This document shows positions 1-7,740 of a stretch of DNA of 64,000 bases, piece after piece; position 1 is the first letter of the stretch; each line of letters opens with the position of its first letter. The stretch spans positions 1 through 64,000 of the forward strand of contig NZ_JADIKM010000002.1 of NCBI RefSeq assembly GCF_044904665.1, written 5' to 3'. The DNA is from Dyella_A ginsengisoli. Lineage in GTDB: Bacteria > Pseudomonadota > Gammaproteobacteria > Xanthomonadales > Rhodanobacteraceae. Under the pieces are notes generated by a model. It made no database searches and was not told the DNA's origin. It saw only the letters and a program-made list of their open reading frames with translations. The translations under genes and the position numbers were made by a program.

Positions 1-127
1 CGTCGTAGCTCGACGAGCTCATGCTCGGCGCGCTGTCCGCCGGCGCCGGGGCCGCGTCCTGCGCGTGAACGGCACCCACGCCGCCCAGGGCCAAAGCAAT
101 CAGAAAATACAAGCCCTTACGTTTCAT
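1..127 (-). CDS. Exported protein, N-terminal fragment (gene runs off the window)
   Basis: Only the first 42 codons are inside the window. They start with MKRKGLYFLIALALGG and end the signal peptide at AVHAQ, a good signal peptidase I site. The exported part begins with a low-complexity Ala/Pro/Ser stretch (DAAPAPADSAPSMSSSS), typical of linkers in surface or OmpA-like proteins. A strong AAGGAG ribosome site lies 7 bases before the ATG at 127. The family cannot be named from this fragment. Confidence 0.7.
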   Translation of the reverse strand, partial: MKRKGLYFLIALALGGVGAVHAQDAAPAPADSAPSMSSSSYD

Positions 128-242
128 CAGGTGTCTCCTTGGTGGTTTCTTTTTTATTGAAATCTCTGGGCACCGAGCGACGCCATGGCTACCTCGTGGG
201 TTGCCTTTGAGTACGGACGCCCCTGCCCTTAAGACGAATTGG

Positions 243-272
243 ATTATCGCCTCACACTGTCTTTACAATGTG
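243..272 (-). promoter_or_regulatory. Possible promoter/operator between prpD and the exported-protein gene
   Basis: Read on the minus strand, a GATAAT -10-like hexamer (243-248) follows a near-perfect inverted repeat CACATTGT-N4-ACAGTGTG (253-272) that overlaps the prpD stop codon. It could drive the exported-protein gene at 1-127. There is no U-tract, so it does not look like a terminator. Inference only. Confidence 0.3.
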
Positions 273-1714
273 AAAAGTTCCATGAAACGCTGAACAGGCA
301 TCGAATCGGGCGCTGCAGGGTCGGCCGTTGCCTGCAGGATCAGCTTCACTTTGCTGGCCGGCAGGTGGCCGCGCATCGCCGCCTCGAATTTATTCAGCAG
401 CACCGGGATGCCTTCGGCACGACGCCTGCGATGACCGATTGGGAAATCGATCAACACCTTTTCGGTGCTGCTGCCGTCCCTGAAGAACACCTGCACCGAG
501 TTGCCGATATAGCGCCGGTCCGGATCGAGGTAGTCCCGGGTGAACTGCGGGTTCTCGCCGACCACCATCTTCTCGCGCAATGCGTCAATGCGCGGATCGG
601 CGGCCACAGCATCGTTGTAGTCATCGGCAGTGAGGCGACCGAAGATCAGCGGCACGGCGACCATGTACTGGATGCAGTGATCGCGGTCGGCGTAGTTGGC
701 CAGCGGGCCGGTCTTGTCGATGATGCGGCGGCCCGCTTCCTGGGTCTCGATCACCACCTTTTCGATCTGGTCGATCCTGCCAGCGACCTCGCCATGCAAC
801 TGCATCGCGCACTCCACCGCGGTCTGCGCGTGGAACTCGGCCGGGAAGCTGATCTTGAACAGCACGTTCTCCATCACGTAGCTGCCGAACCGCCGCTCGA
901 ACTCAAACGCCTTGCCCTGGAAGGCCACGTCGTAATAGCCCCAAGTCGTGGCGGAGAGTGCCGACGGGTAGCCGACCACGCCGCGGTAAACGGCGTTGAT
1001 CGCATGGATGACCGCGCGTCGGCAGGCATCACCCGCGGCCCAGCTCTTGCGCGGCCCGGTGTTCGGCGCGTGGCGGTAAGTGCGCAGTGCGCCGTTGTCG
1101 ATCCAGCTGTGCGATACGGCGGTGGTAATCTGCTCTTTGCTGCCGCCGAGCATCGCGGTGATTACCGCGGTGGAAGCCAGGCGCACCAGAATCACGTGGT
1201 CCTGGCCGACGCGGTTGAAGCTGTTCTTCAGCGCGTAGCAGCCCTGGATCTCGTGCGCCTTGATCGCCCAGGTCAGCACGTCGCGCACGGTCAGCGGCTC
1301 GCCGCCTTCGCGCTCGGCCTTGCGGCTGAGGTAATCGGCCACGGCAAGGATCGCGCCGAGATTGTCCGACGGGTGGCCCCATTCGGCCGCTAGCCAGGTG
1401 TCATTGAAGTCCAGCCAGCGGATCTGCGTACCGATCGCAAACGCCGCCTGCGCTGGGTCCAGCTCATGACTGGTGCCCGGCACGCGCGCACCGCCCGGCA
1501 GCGTCGCTCCTGGTACGAGCGGGCCGAGATGCTTGACACACTCGGGAAACTTCATCGCCAGCATCGCAGTGGCCAGCGAGTCGAGCAGCATGATGCGCGC
1601 CGTGTCGTACGCCTCGGTCGAATCGATCGAGTAATCGGCCACGTAGTTGGCAATGTCGACCAGCGGTTGATCGGGATCCGGACGCTGGGCGGAACGGATA
1701 TCGCGTGCGCTCAT
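263..1714 (-). CDS. prpD: 2-methylcitrate dehydratase PrpD
   Basis: MmgE/PrpD family, 483 residues, the usual length. It dehydrates 2-methylcitrate in the cytosolic methylcitrate cycle that oxidises propionyl-CoA to pyruvate. The conserved stretch around RWLDFNDTWLAAEWGHPSDN (residues ~98-117) matches PrpD. The start at 1714 has AAGGAG nine bases upstream. It is the last prp gene on this strand, 134 bp after prpF; that gap contains a perfect 17-bp palindrome (1741-1757). The locus also carries acnD/prpF, which do the same dehydration by an Fe-S route, so PrpD may be partly redundant here. Family assignment is firm. Confidence 0.93.
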   Translation of the reverse strand: MSARDIRSAQRPDPDQPLVDIANYVADYSIDSTEAYDTARIMLLDSLATAMLAMKFPECVKHLGPLVPGATLPGGARVPGTSHELDPAQAAFAIGTQIRWLDFNDTWLAAEWGHPSDNLGAILAVADYLSRKAEREGGEPLTVRDVLTWAIKAHEIQGCYALKNSFNRVGQDHVILVRLASTAVITAMLGGSKEQITTAVSHSWIDNGALRTYRHAPNTGPRKSWAAGDACRRAVIHAINAVYRGVVGYPSALSATTWGYYDVAFQGKAFEFERRFGSYVMENVLFKISFPAEFHAQTAVECAMQLHGEVAGRIDQIEKVVIETQEAGRRIIDKTGPLANYADRDHCIQYMVAVPLIFGRLTADDYNDAVAADPRIDALREKMVVGENPQFTRDYLDPDRRYIGNSVQVFFRDGSSTEKVLIDFPIGHRRRRAEGIPVLLNKFEAAMRGHLPASKVKLILQATADPAAPDSMPVQRFMELFTL

Positions 1715-1848
1715 GAGGCTCGACTCCTTGCGACAGGGAGCCCGACACAGTGTCGGGACGGATCAACCCGGTTTGCGGTGATCCTCGTCGAGATTAGCCG
1801 GGCGAATGTCGGCGAAGCGGAAAGGAGTCGGCGCCCGACCGTGCGGAC

Positions 1849-3033
1849 TCACTCCCCCGGCACCCGCACCCAGCCCTCCATCAGCACGCGCGCGCTTCGA
1901 CTCATGATCGCCTTGGTGACCGTCCACTTGCCATCGGCCCATACCGCTTCGGCGCCCACCCGCAACGTTCCTGACGGGTGGCCGAAGCGCACCGACTGGC
2001 GCTCGCCACCGCCGGCTGCGAGGTTCACCAGCGTGCCGGGAATGGCCGCCGCGGTGCCGATCGCCACCGCCGCCGTACCCATCATGGCGTGATGCAGCTT
2101 GCCCATCGACATCGCGCGCACCAGCAGGTCGACGTCACCCGCTTTCACCGCCTTGCCGCTCGAAGCGACGTAACCGGCCGGCGGAGCGATGAAGGCCACC
2201 TTGGGCGTGTGCTGGCGCGTGGCGATCTCCTCGATCGACCGGATCAGGCCCATGCGCAGCGCGCCGTGCGCGCGGATGGCTTCGAACATCGCCAGCGCCT
2301 TTTCGTCGCTGTTGATGGCGTCCTGCAGCTCCGTGCCGGTGTAGCCGATCGCGGAGGCCTCGACGAAGATCGTGGGAATGCCGGCGTTGATCATCGTTGC
2401 CTTGAGCGTGCCGACACCCGGCACCTCCAGGTCGTCGACGAGGTTGCCGGTGGGAAACATCGCCCCGCCCGCCCCCTCTTCCTCGGCGGCCGGGTCCATG
2501 AATTCCAGCTGCACCTCGGCCGCCGGGAACGTCACCCCGTCCAGCTCGAATTCACCGGTTTCCTGCACCGCGCCGTCGGTCATCGGCACGTGGGCGATGA
2601 TCGTCTTGCCGATGTTGGCCTGCCAGATACGCACGATGGCGACACCGTTGCGCGGCACGCGCGCGGCATCGACCAAGCCCGCCGAGATGGCGAACGGACC
2701 GACCGCCGCCGACAGGTTGCCGCAGTTGCCGCTCCAGTCGACGAAGGCCTTGTCGATGGCGACCTGGCCGAACAGGTAGTCCACGTCGTGGTCTGCGCGA
2801 CTGCTCCTGGACACGATCACCGTCTTGCTGGTGCTGGAGGTGGCGCCGCCCATGCCGTCGATCTGCTTGCCGTAGGGATCGGGACTGCCGATCACCCGCA
2901 GCAGCAGCGCATCGCGCGCGGCGCCCGGCACCCGCGCGGCTTCGGGCAGGTCCTGCAGGCGGAAGAACACACCCTTGCTGGTGCCGCCGCGCATGTAGGT
3001 GGCAGGAATGCGGATCTGGGGTTTATGGCTCAT
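1849..3033 (-). CDS. prpF: AcnD-accessory protein / 2-methylaconitate isomerase PrpF
   Basis: 394 residues, a diaminopimelate-epimerase-fold protein. In known systems PrpF isomerises the trans/cis-2-methylaconitate made by AcnD so that aconitase can finish the cycle. The N-terminal MRGGTSKGVFF motif (residues ~14-24) and the SGNCGN motif (~102-107) are the family hallmarks. The ATG at 3033 has only a weak Shine-Dalgarno (AGGTAA). It normally directly follows acnD; here a DUF559 gene and two CCCTCTCCC repeats sit between them. Confidence 0.93.
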   Translation of the reverse strand: MSHKPQIRIPATYMRGGTSKGVFFRLQDLPEAARVPGAARDALLLRVIGSPDPYGKQIDGMGGATSSTSKTVIVSRSSRADHDVDYLFGQVAIDKAFVDWSGNCGNLSAAVGPFAISAGLVDAARVPRNGVAIVRIWQANIGKTIIAHVPMTDGAVQETGEFELDGVTFPAAEVQLEFMDPAAEEEGAGGAMFPTGNLVDDLEVPGVGTLKATMINAGIPTIFVEASAIGYTGTELQDAINSDEKALAMFEAIRAHGALRMGLIRSIEEIATRQHTPKVAFIAPPAGYVASSGKAVKAGDVDLLVRAMSMGKLHHAMMGTAAVAIGTAAAIPGTLVNLAAGGGERQSVRFGHPSGTLRVGAEAVWADGKWTVTKAIMSRSARVLMEGWVRVPGE

Positions 3034-3050
3034 GGGAATTACCTATGCGA

Positions 3051-3437
3051 TCAAGTTCGGTCACCTCCCCTCTCCCCTTGCGGGAGAGGGGCCGGGGGAG
3101 AGGGGGCGCCCTTGGCAATTTCGTTCAGGACCACCTCAAGCACCGCTTCGATGTTCTGCAATATGTCGTGGTTCCAGAAGCGCAATACCGTGAAGCCTTG
3201 GCCCTGTAGCCATGCGTCACGCTCCGCATCATTGCTACTGCCGTTGTGCTGCCCGCCATCGGCCTCGACTACCAGTCGCGCACCGAAATGCACGAAATCC
3301 ACGACATAGGGCCCGATCGGCTGCTGCCGGCGGAATTTCTGATCGCACAGGCGATGTGCGCGGAGATGGCGCCATAGCAGTCGCTCTGCGTCGGTCATGT
3401 TCTTGCGCAAAACCTTGGCGAACGTTCGCTGATCCAT
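3051..3437 (-). CDS. DUF559 (Vsr-like) endonuclease-domain protein
   Basis: 128 residues. The N-terminal two thirds match DUF559: RRQQPIGPYVVDFVHF (residues ~40-55), LVVEADGGQH (~60-69) and a final VLRFWNHDIL strand. The D...ExD-type acidic residues of the restriction-endonuclease fold (VDF, VEAD) are intact. The start was placed at 3437, just after the upstream repeat; that repeat itself supplies the GGAGAGGGG ribosome site. The last ~17 residues (PSPPAPLPQGERGGDRT) are read from the downstream repeat. The gene thus exactly fills the space between two inverted repeats inside the acnD-prpF junction, which looks like an inserted cassette. Base composition is lower in GC than its neighbours. 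Its cellular role is unknown. Confidence 0.8.
   Translation of the reverse strand: MDQRTFAKVLRKNMTDAERLLWRHLRAHRLCDQKFRRQQPIGPYVVDFVHFGARLVVEADGGQHNGSSNDAERDAWLQGQGFTVLRFWNHDILQNIEAVLEVVLNEIAKGAPSPPAPLPQGERGGDRT
3064..3110. repeat. CCCTCTCCC-family repeat, copy A
   Basis: Stem CCCCTCTCCC / GGGAGAGGGG with a short TTGC loop, followed by a G-rich GGGGGAGAGGGG tail. It encodes the tail of the DUF559 protein. It is in inverted orientation to copy B (3439-3480). Confidence 0.8.
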
Positions 3438-3438
3438 G

Positions 3439-3480
3439 TGCCCCTCTCCCCAACCCCTCTCCCGCGAGGGGAGAGGGGCT
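3439..3480. repeat. CCCTCTCCC-family repeat, copy B
   Basis: Reverse-complement partner of copy A: its complement reads stem CCCCTCTCCC-TCGC-GGGAGAGGGG and then TTGGGGAGAGGGG. It ends three bases before the DUF559 start and contributes that gene's ribosome site. Confidence 0.8.
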
Positions 3481-3493
3481 TTAAAGCAGGTGC

Positions 3494-6094
3494 TCAAGCC
3501 GCCTGCGACGCCTCGAGGAAGTCCTGCGCAAAACGCTGCAGCACACCACCCGCTTCGTAAATCGACACTTCCTCGGCGGTGTCCAGGCGGCAAGTCACCG
3601 GCACCTCGACGCGCTCGCCGTCCCTGCGATGGATCACAAGCGTGAGGTCGGCGCGCGGCGTGCGTGCACCCACCACGTCGAAGGTCTCGCTGCCGTCGAT
3701 CCCCAGCGTCTTGCGGTTGTTGCCGGGCTTGAACTCCAGCGGCAGCACACCCATGCCGACCAGGTTGGTGCGGTGGATGCGCTCGAAACCCTCGGCGGCG
3801 ATCGCCTCCACGCCCGCCAGGCGCACGCCCTTCGCCGCCCAGTCGCGCGACGAGCCCTGGCCGTAGTCGGCGCCGGCGATCACGATCAGCGGCTGCTTGC
3901 GCTCCATGTAGGTCTCGATCGCCTCCCACATGCGCATGACCTTGCCTTCCGGCTCGACGCGGGCCAGCGAGCCCTTCTTCACCTCGCCATCGACCACCGC
4001 CATCTCGTTGACCAGCGTGGGGTTGGCGAAGGTGGCGCGCTGCGCGGTCAGGTGATCGCCGCGGTGGGTGGCGTACGAATTGAAGTCCTCTTCCGGCAGG
4101 CCCATTTTCGCCAGGTACTCGCCGGCTGCGCTGGTCGGCAGGATCGCGTTGGATGGAGACAGATGGTCGGTAGTGATGTTGTCGCCGAGCACCGCCAGCG
4201 CACGCATCCCGGTGAGTGAGCGCTCGCCCGCGAGCGCGCCCTCCCAGTAAGGCGGACGACGGATATAGGTGCTCTGCGCACGCCAGTCGTACAGCGGCGC
4301 GGCGCGCGTGCCAATGCGGCCGGTGCGCGCGAACATCGGGTCGTAGACCTTGCGGAACTGCTCCGGCTTCACGCTGGAGGACACGATCGCGTCGATCTCC
4401 TCATCACTGGGCCAGATGTCCTTGAGCGTCACCGGCTGGCCGTGGGTGTCGATGCCGAGCACGTCCTTCTCGATGTCGAAGCGGATGGTGCCGGCGATGG
4501 CGTAGGCCACCACCAGCGGCGGCGAGGCCAGGAACGCCTGCTTGGCGTATGGGTGGATGCGTCCATCGAAGTTGCGGTTGCCGGACAACACGGCGGTGGC
4601 GTAAAGGTCGCGGTCGATGATTTCCTGCTGGATCGCCGGATCGAGCGCGCCGGACATGCCGTTGCAAGTGGTGCAGGCGAACGCGACGATGCCGAAACCG
4701 AGCTGCTCCAGCTCCGACAGCAGGTTCGCTTCCTTCAGGTACAGCTCCACCGCTCGGGAGCCGGGGGCGAGGGAGCTCTTCACCCACGGCTTGCGCACGA
4801 GGCCGCGCGCATTGGCGTTGCGCGCCAGCAGCGCGGCGGCAATCACGTTGCGCGGGTTGCTGGTGTTGGTGCAACTGGTGATGGCGGCGATGATCACCGC
4901 GCCGTCGGGCATCTGGCCCGGCTGCTCCGTCCACTGCCCTGCGATACCGCGCGCGGCGAGGTCGGACGTCGGCAGCCGCTTGTGCGGATTGGACGGGCCG
5001 GCCATGTTGCGCACCACCGAGGACAGATCGAACGTCAGCGTGCGCTCGTACTGCGCGGTGGCCAACGCGTCGGCCCACAGGCCGGTGGCTTTGGCGTAGG
5101 TTTCCACCAGCCTGACCTGCTCGTCGCTGCGGCCGGTGAGGCGCAGGTAGTCGAGGGTCTGGTGGTCGATGAAGAACATCGCGGCGGTGGCGCCGTACTC
5201 TGGCGCCATGTTGGAGATGGTGGCGCGGTCGCCCAGCGTGAGCGCCGCCGCGCCTTCGCCGCGGAATTCCAGCCACGCACCTACCACTTTCGCGGCGCGC
5301 AGGAATTCGGTCAGCGCCAGCACGATGTCGGTGGCGGTGATGCCCGGCTGCGGACGGCCGGTGAGTTCGACGCCGATGATGTCGGGCAGGCGCATCCACG
5401 AAGCGCGACCAAGCATCACGCTCTCCGCCTCCAGGCCGCCCACGCCGACGGCGATGACGCCCAGCGCATCCACATGCGGCGTGTGGCTGTCGGTACCCAC
5501 GCAAGTGTCGGGATAGGCCACGCCATCGAGCACACCGATCACCGGCGACATTTTCTCCAGATTGATCTGATGCATGATCCCGTTGCCCGGCGGGATCACG
5601 TCGACGTTCTCGAATGCCTGCTTGGTCCACTCGATGAAGTGGAAGCGGTCCTCGTTGCGGCGATCCTCGATGGCGCGGTTCTTCTTGAACGCGTCCAGAT
5701 CGAAGCCGCCGCACTCCACCGCCAGCGAGTGATCGACGATCAGCTGCACCGGCACTACCGGATTCACCTTGGCCGGATCACCGCCGCGCTCGGCGATCGC
5801 GTCGCGCAGGCCGGCCAGATCCACCAGCGCCGTCTGCCCAAGGATGTCGTGACACACCACGCGCGCCGGGAACCAGGGGAAATCGCGCTCGCGCCTGCGC
5901 TCGATGAGCTGCTTCAGTGAGTCGCCGAGAATCGCCGGATCGCAGCGGCGCACCAGGTTCTCGGCCAGCACCCGCGAAACGTAGGGCAGCGCGTCATAGG
6001 CGCCCGGCTGGATCGCCTCCACGGCGGCACGCGCATCGAAAAAATCCAGCGACGTGCCGGGAAGAGACTGGCGATAGACGGTATTCATGGACAT
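3494..6094 (-). CDS. acnD: Fe/S-dependent 2-methylcitrate dehydratase AcnD
   Basis: 866 residues, aconitase superfamily, AcnD branch. It dehydrates 2-methylcitrate to 2-methylaconitate and works with PrpF. The 4Fe-4S ligand cysteines are visible in ITSCTNTSNP and in ACTTCNGMSG; the C-terminal swivel domain includes GADYGQGSSRDWAAKG. The first ATG (6094) has AAGGG seven bases upstream; a second ATG two codons later is spaced less well. A TACAAT -10-like hexamer upstream (6225-6230) suggests that acnD has its own promoter, because the prpBC genes are separated from it by a plus-strand gene. Confidence 0.95.
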   Translation of the reverse strand: MSMNTVYRQSLPGTSLDFFDARAAVEAIQPGAYDALPYVSRVLAENLVRRCDPAILGDSLKQLIERRRERDFPWFPARVVCHDILGQTALVDLAGLRDAIAERGGDPAKVNPVVPVQLIVDHSLAVECGGFDLDAFKKNRAIEDRRNEDRFHFIEWTKQAFENVDVIPPGNGIMHQINLEKMSPVIGVLDGVAYPDTCVGTDSHTPHVDALGVIAVGVGGLEAESVMLGRASWMRLPDIIGVELTGRPQPGITATDIVLALTEFLRAAKVVGAWLEFRGEGAAALTLGDRATISNMAPEYGATAAMFFIDHQTLDYLRLTGRSDEQVRLVETYAKATGLWADALATAQYERTLTFDLSSVVRNMAGPSNPHKRLPTSDLAARGIAGQWTEQPGQMPDGAVIIAAITSCTNTSNPRNVIAAALLARNANARGLVRKPWVKSSLAPGSRAVELYLKEANLLSELEQLGFGIVAFACTTCNGMSGALDPAIQQEIIDRDLYATAVLSGNRNFDGRIHPYAKQAFLASPPLVVAYAIAGTIRFDIEKDVLGIDTHGQPVTLKDIWPSDEEIDAIVSSSVKPEQFRKVYDPMFARTGRIGTRAAPLYDWRAQSTYIRRPPYWEGALAGERSLTGMRALAVLGDNITTDHLSPSNAILPTSAAGEYLAKMGLPEEDFNSYATHRGDHLTAQRATFANPTLVNEMAVVDGEVKKGSLARVEPEGKVMRMWEAIETYMERKQPLIVIAGADYGQGSSRDWAAKGVRLAGVEAIAAEGFERIHRTNLVGMGVLPLEFKPGNNRKTLGIDGSETFDVVGARTPRADLTLVIHRRDGERVEVPVTCRLDTAEEVSIYEAGGVLQRFAQDFLEASQAA

Positions 6095-6224
6095 CAGGAA
6101 CCCTTGAGGTAAGCACCGGGCAGATCGCAGGCCCGCGCCCGGCCCGCATTCGTGACCGGGCGGCCATTCGTCGCGCGGAAAGAGCGACGGCGGGGGAAAG
6201 CGATGGAGTCACGCATCGCCGCCC

Positions 6225-6230
6225 ATTGTA
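6225..6230 (-). promoter_or_regulatory. Candidate acnD -10 element
   Basis: On the minus strand the sequence reads TACAAT, about 130 bases before the acnD start. No good -35 is seen at the expected distance. Proposed because acnD cannot be co-transcribed simply with prpBC. Confidence 0.3.
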
Positions 6231-6263
6231 GCGGGCAGGAGCCTTCTCCTTAAGGACTTTGGC

Positions 6264-6293
6264 TTGACTGGCAGGCACGACGGCATCAACAAT
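6264..6293 (+). promoter_or_regulatory. Candidate promoter of the riboswitch-terC transcript
   Basis: TTGACT (6264-6269), an 18-bp spacer, then AACAAT (6288-6293). Predicted transcription start is near 6300, just before the conserved riboswitch sequence. Confidence 0.4.
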
Positions 6294-6302
6294 GGTCAGC
6301 TA

Positions 6303-6456
6303 CTAATCCCAAAGGGGAGTAGTTCCGGACGCCGCCTCATCAGGCGTCCGTGCAGTGGTCGTCATCACGAGCGGAACACCGCTCCGGTCACTGCAGCGGC
6401 TGCGCCGCGAACGAGACTTTTGCGGTAACCACGGGGCTGCGTGCGGCCGTGGTTAT
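6303..6456 (+). ncRNA. yybP-ykoY manganese riboswitch
   Basis: The conserved blocks are present in order: AAAGGGGAGTAG (6311-6322), a GC stem (GGACGCC / GGCGTCC), GTCATCACGAGC (6361-6372), a second stem, and GAGACTTTTGC (6413-6423). These are signature elements of the yybP-ykoY aptamer, which binds Mn2+ and usually precedes TerC-family or Mn exporter genes, as it does here. The 3' part overlaps a strong hairpin TAACCACGG (6426-6434) / CCGTGGTTA (6447-6455), extendable to 13 bp with GU pairs, that reaches into the end of the aptamer and could compete with its closing stem. The ribosome site of terC begins about 20 bases later. Confidence 0.9.
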
Positions 6457-6488
6457 TGCATTTGTCCCGCGCGCAGGAATCAAACCGC

Positions 6489-7172
6489 ATGGATTTCCTC
6501 ACTCCCGAATTCTTCTCCGGCCTGTTCGCCATCGTCCTGCTCGACCTCGTGCTGGCCGGCGACAACGCGATCGTGATCGCGCTGGCCGCACGCAACCTGC
6601 CCGCCCGCCTGCAGAAGAAGGCCGTGTTCTGGGGCACCTTCGGCGCAGTCGCCGTGCGCGTGCTGCTGACCGGCGTGGTGGTTTACCTGCTCAAGCTGCC
6701 CGGCCTGATGCTGGCCGGCGGCCTGCTGTTGCTGCCGATCGCCTGGAAGCTGCTCAAGCACGAGGACGAGAACCCCGACATCAGCCCCGGCGACACGTTC
6801 TGGTCCGCCCTGCGCACCATCGTCGTTGCCGACGCACTGATGGGGCTGGACAACGTGCTGGCCATTGCCGGCGCATCGAAGGGCCACATGGGGCTGGTGG
6901 TGCTGGGCCTGCTGATCAGCGTGCCGCTGGTAGTGTGGGGCAGCACGCTGATCCTGAAGCTGATCGGGCGCTTCCCGGTGATCATCTATGTGGGCGCAGG
7001 CGCCATCGCATGGACCGCCGCACGCATGATCGCCCACGACGGGCTGGTGGCTACGTGGTTCGATCCGCGGCCGTGGGCAAGGTACGGGCTCGATGTACTG
7101 CTGGTGGCGGCGATCTGCGGCGGCGGCTGGCTCGTGCAACGTCGCCGCCAGGCCAGGGCGTCCGCCGGCTGA
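6489..7172 (+). CDS. TerC-family integral membrane protein (YjbE-type), probable Mn2+ exporter
   Basis: 227 residues, about seven membrane segments. Conserved TerC acidic motifs are LAGDNAIVIALAARNLP (residues ~20-36) and MGLDNVLAIAG (~118-128). Proteins of this family under yybP-ykoY control have been linked to manganese export. The start at 6489 (MDFLTPEFF) has AGGAA nine bases upstream; upstream in-frame codons fall in the riboswitch. Its stop codon abuts the stop codon of the convergent K+ channel gene with no base between them. Confidence 0.88.
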   Translation: MDFLTPEFFSGLFAIVLLDLVLAGDNAIVIALAARNLPARLQKKAVFWGTFGAVAVRVLLTGVVVYLLKLPGLMLAGGLLLLPIAWKLLKHEDENPDISPGDTFWSALRTIVVADALMGLDNVLAIAGASKGHMGLVVLGLLISVPLVVWGSTLILKLIGRFPVIIYVGAGAIAWTAARMIAHDGLVATWFDPRPWARYGLDVLLVAAICGGGWLVQRRRQARASAG

Positions 7173-7712
7173 TCAGTCACGCCGCCAGAAGCGGTGCATT
7201 TCCAGGTAAGTGAACGACGCCGACCAGGTGATCAACACGAATCCGCACAGCGCCTCCGTGCCGGCCAGGAAACGCACCGGACCGGCAGGGATCACGTCGC
7301 CGAAACCCACCGTGGTGAAAGTCACCGCGGAAAAGTAGACGTGGTCGACCAGCGAGTCCGGGGCAATGCCGCGGACTTCGCCGAACAGCGGTCCCAGCCA
7401 CTGCAGCAGGAAAAACACTCCGCCAAAGACCCAGATCTCGACCACGTGCACCGACAGCACGCCGAAGATCCCGTAAAGCACGCGCCGCCGCTGGTGGCCG
7501 CCATCGGTGCGTTCGAGCCGGCCCAGTCCGCGCGACAACGCCGACAGCACCTCGTAGTGCAGGATCACGCAGATCGCCACGGCCAGCGTGGTGACCACGA
7601 CTACGGTGAGGTTGACGCCCCAATGGCCATAGACGCCACCCGCCGACAGGGGCGCGAGCGAGCTGGGGAATGACGCATGCAGGGCGAGTCGCAGGCTCAC
7701 AGGGTTCGGCAC
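7173..7712 (-). CDS. Small two-pore-helix-type potassium channel protein
   Basis: 179 residues with three or four hydrophobic segments and the K+ selectivity filter TFTTVGFGDVIP (residues ~132-143), so an Ion_trans_2-type channel. No cytoplasmic RCK/TrkA-N domain is present. It begins with GTG at 7712, only 28 bp after the prpC stop on the same strand, so it is probably co-transcribed with prpBC. Why a channel sits in a propionate operon is unknown; export of charge or acid stress from propionate is a possible but untested link. Confidence 0.82.
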   Translation of the reverse strand: MPNPVSLRLALHASFPSSLAPLSAGGVYGHWGVNLTVVVVTTLAVAICVILHYEVLSALSRGLGRLERTDGGHQRRRVLYGIFGVLSVHVVEIWVFGGVFFLLQWLGPLFGEVRGIAPDSLVDHVYFSAVTFTTVGFGDVIPAGPVRFLAGTEALCGFVLITWSASFTYLEMHRFWRRD

Positions 7713-7740
7713 CCGCCTTCACGACGGGCGCCCCGATTCA

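Noticed and set aside
4404..5920. Long frames of 430-490 codons antisense to acnD (and similar ones opposite GH3, hybrid kinase, mdh and typA)
   Set aside because: Typical of ~68% GC DNA. They are Arg/His/Pro/Ala-rich, without motifs, and the opposite-strand frames carry full known domains.
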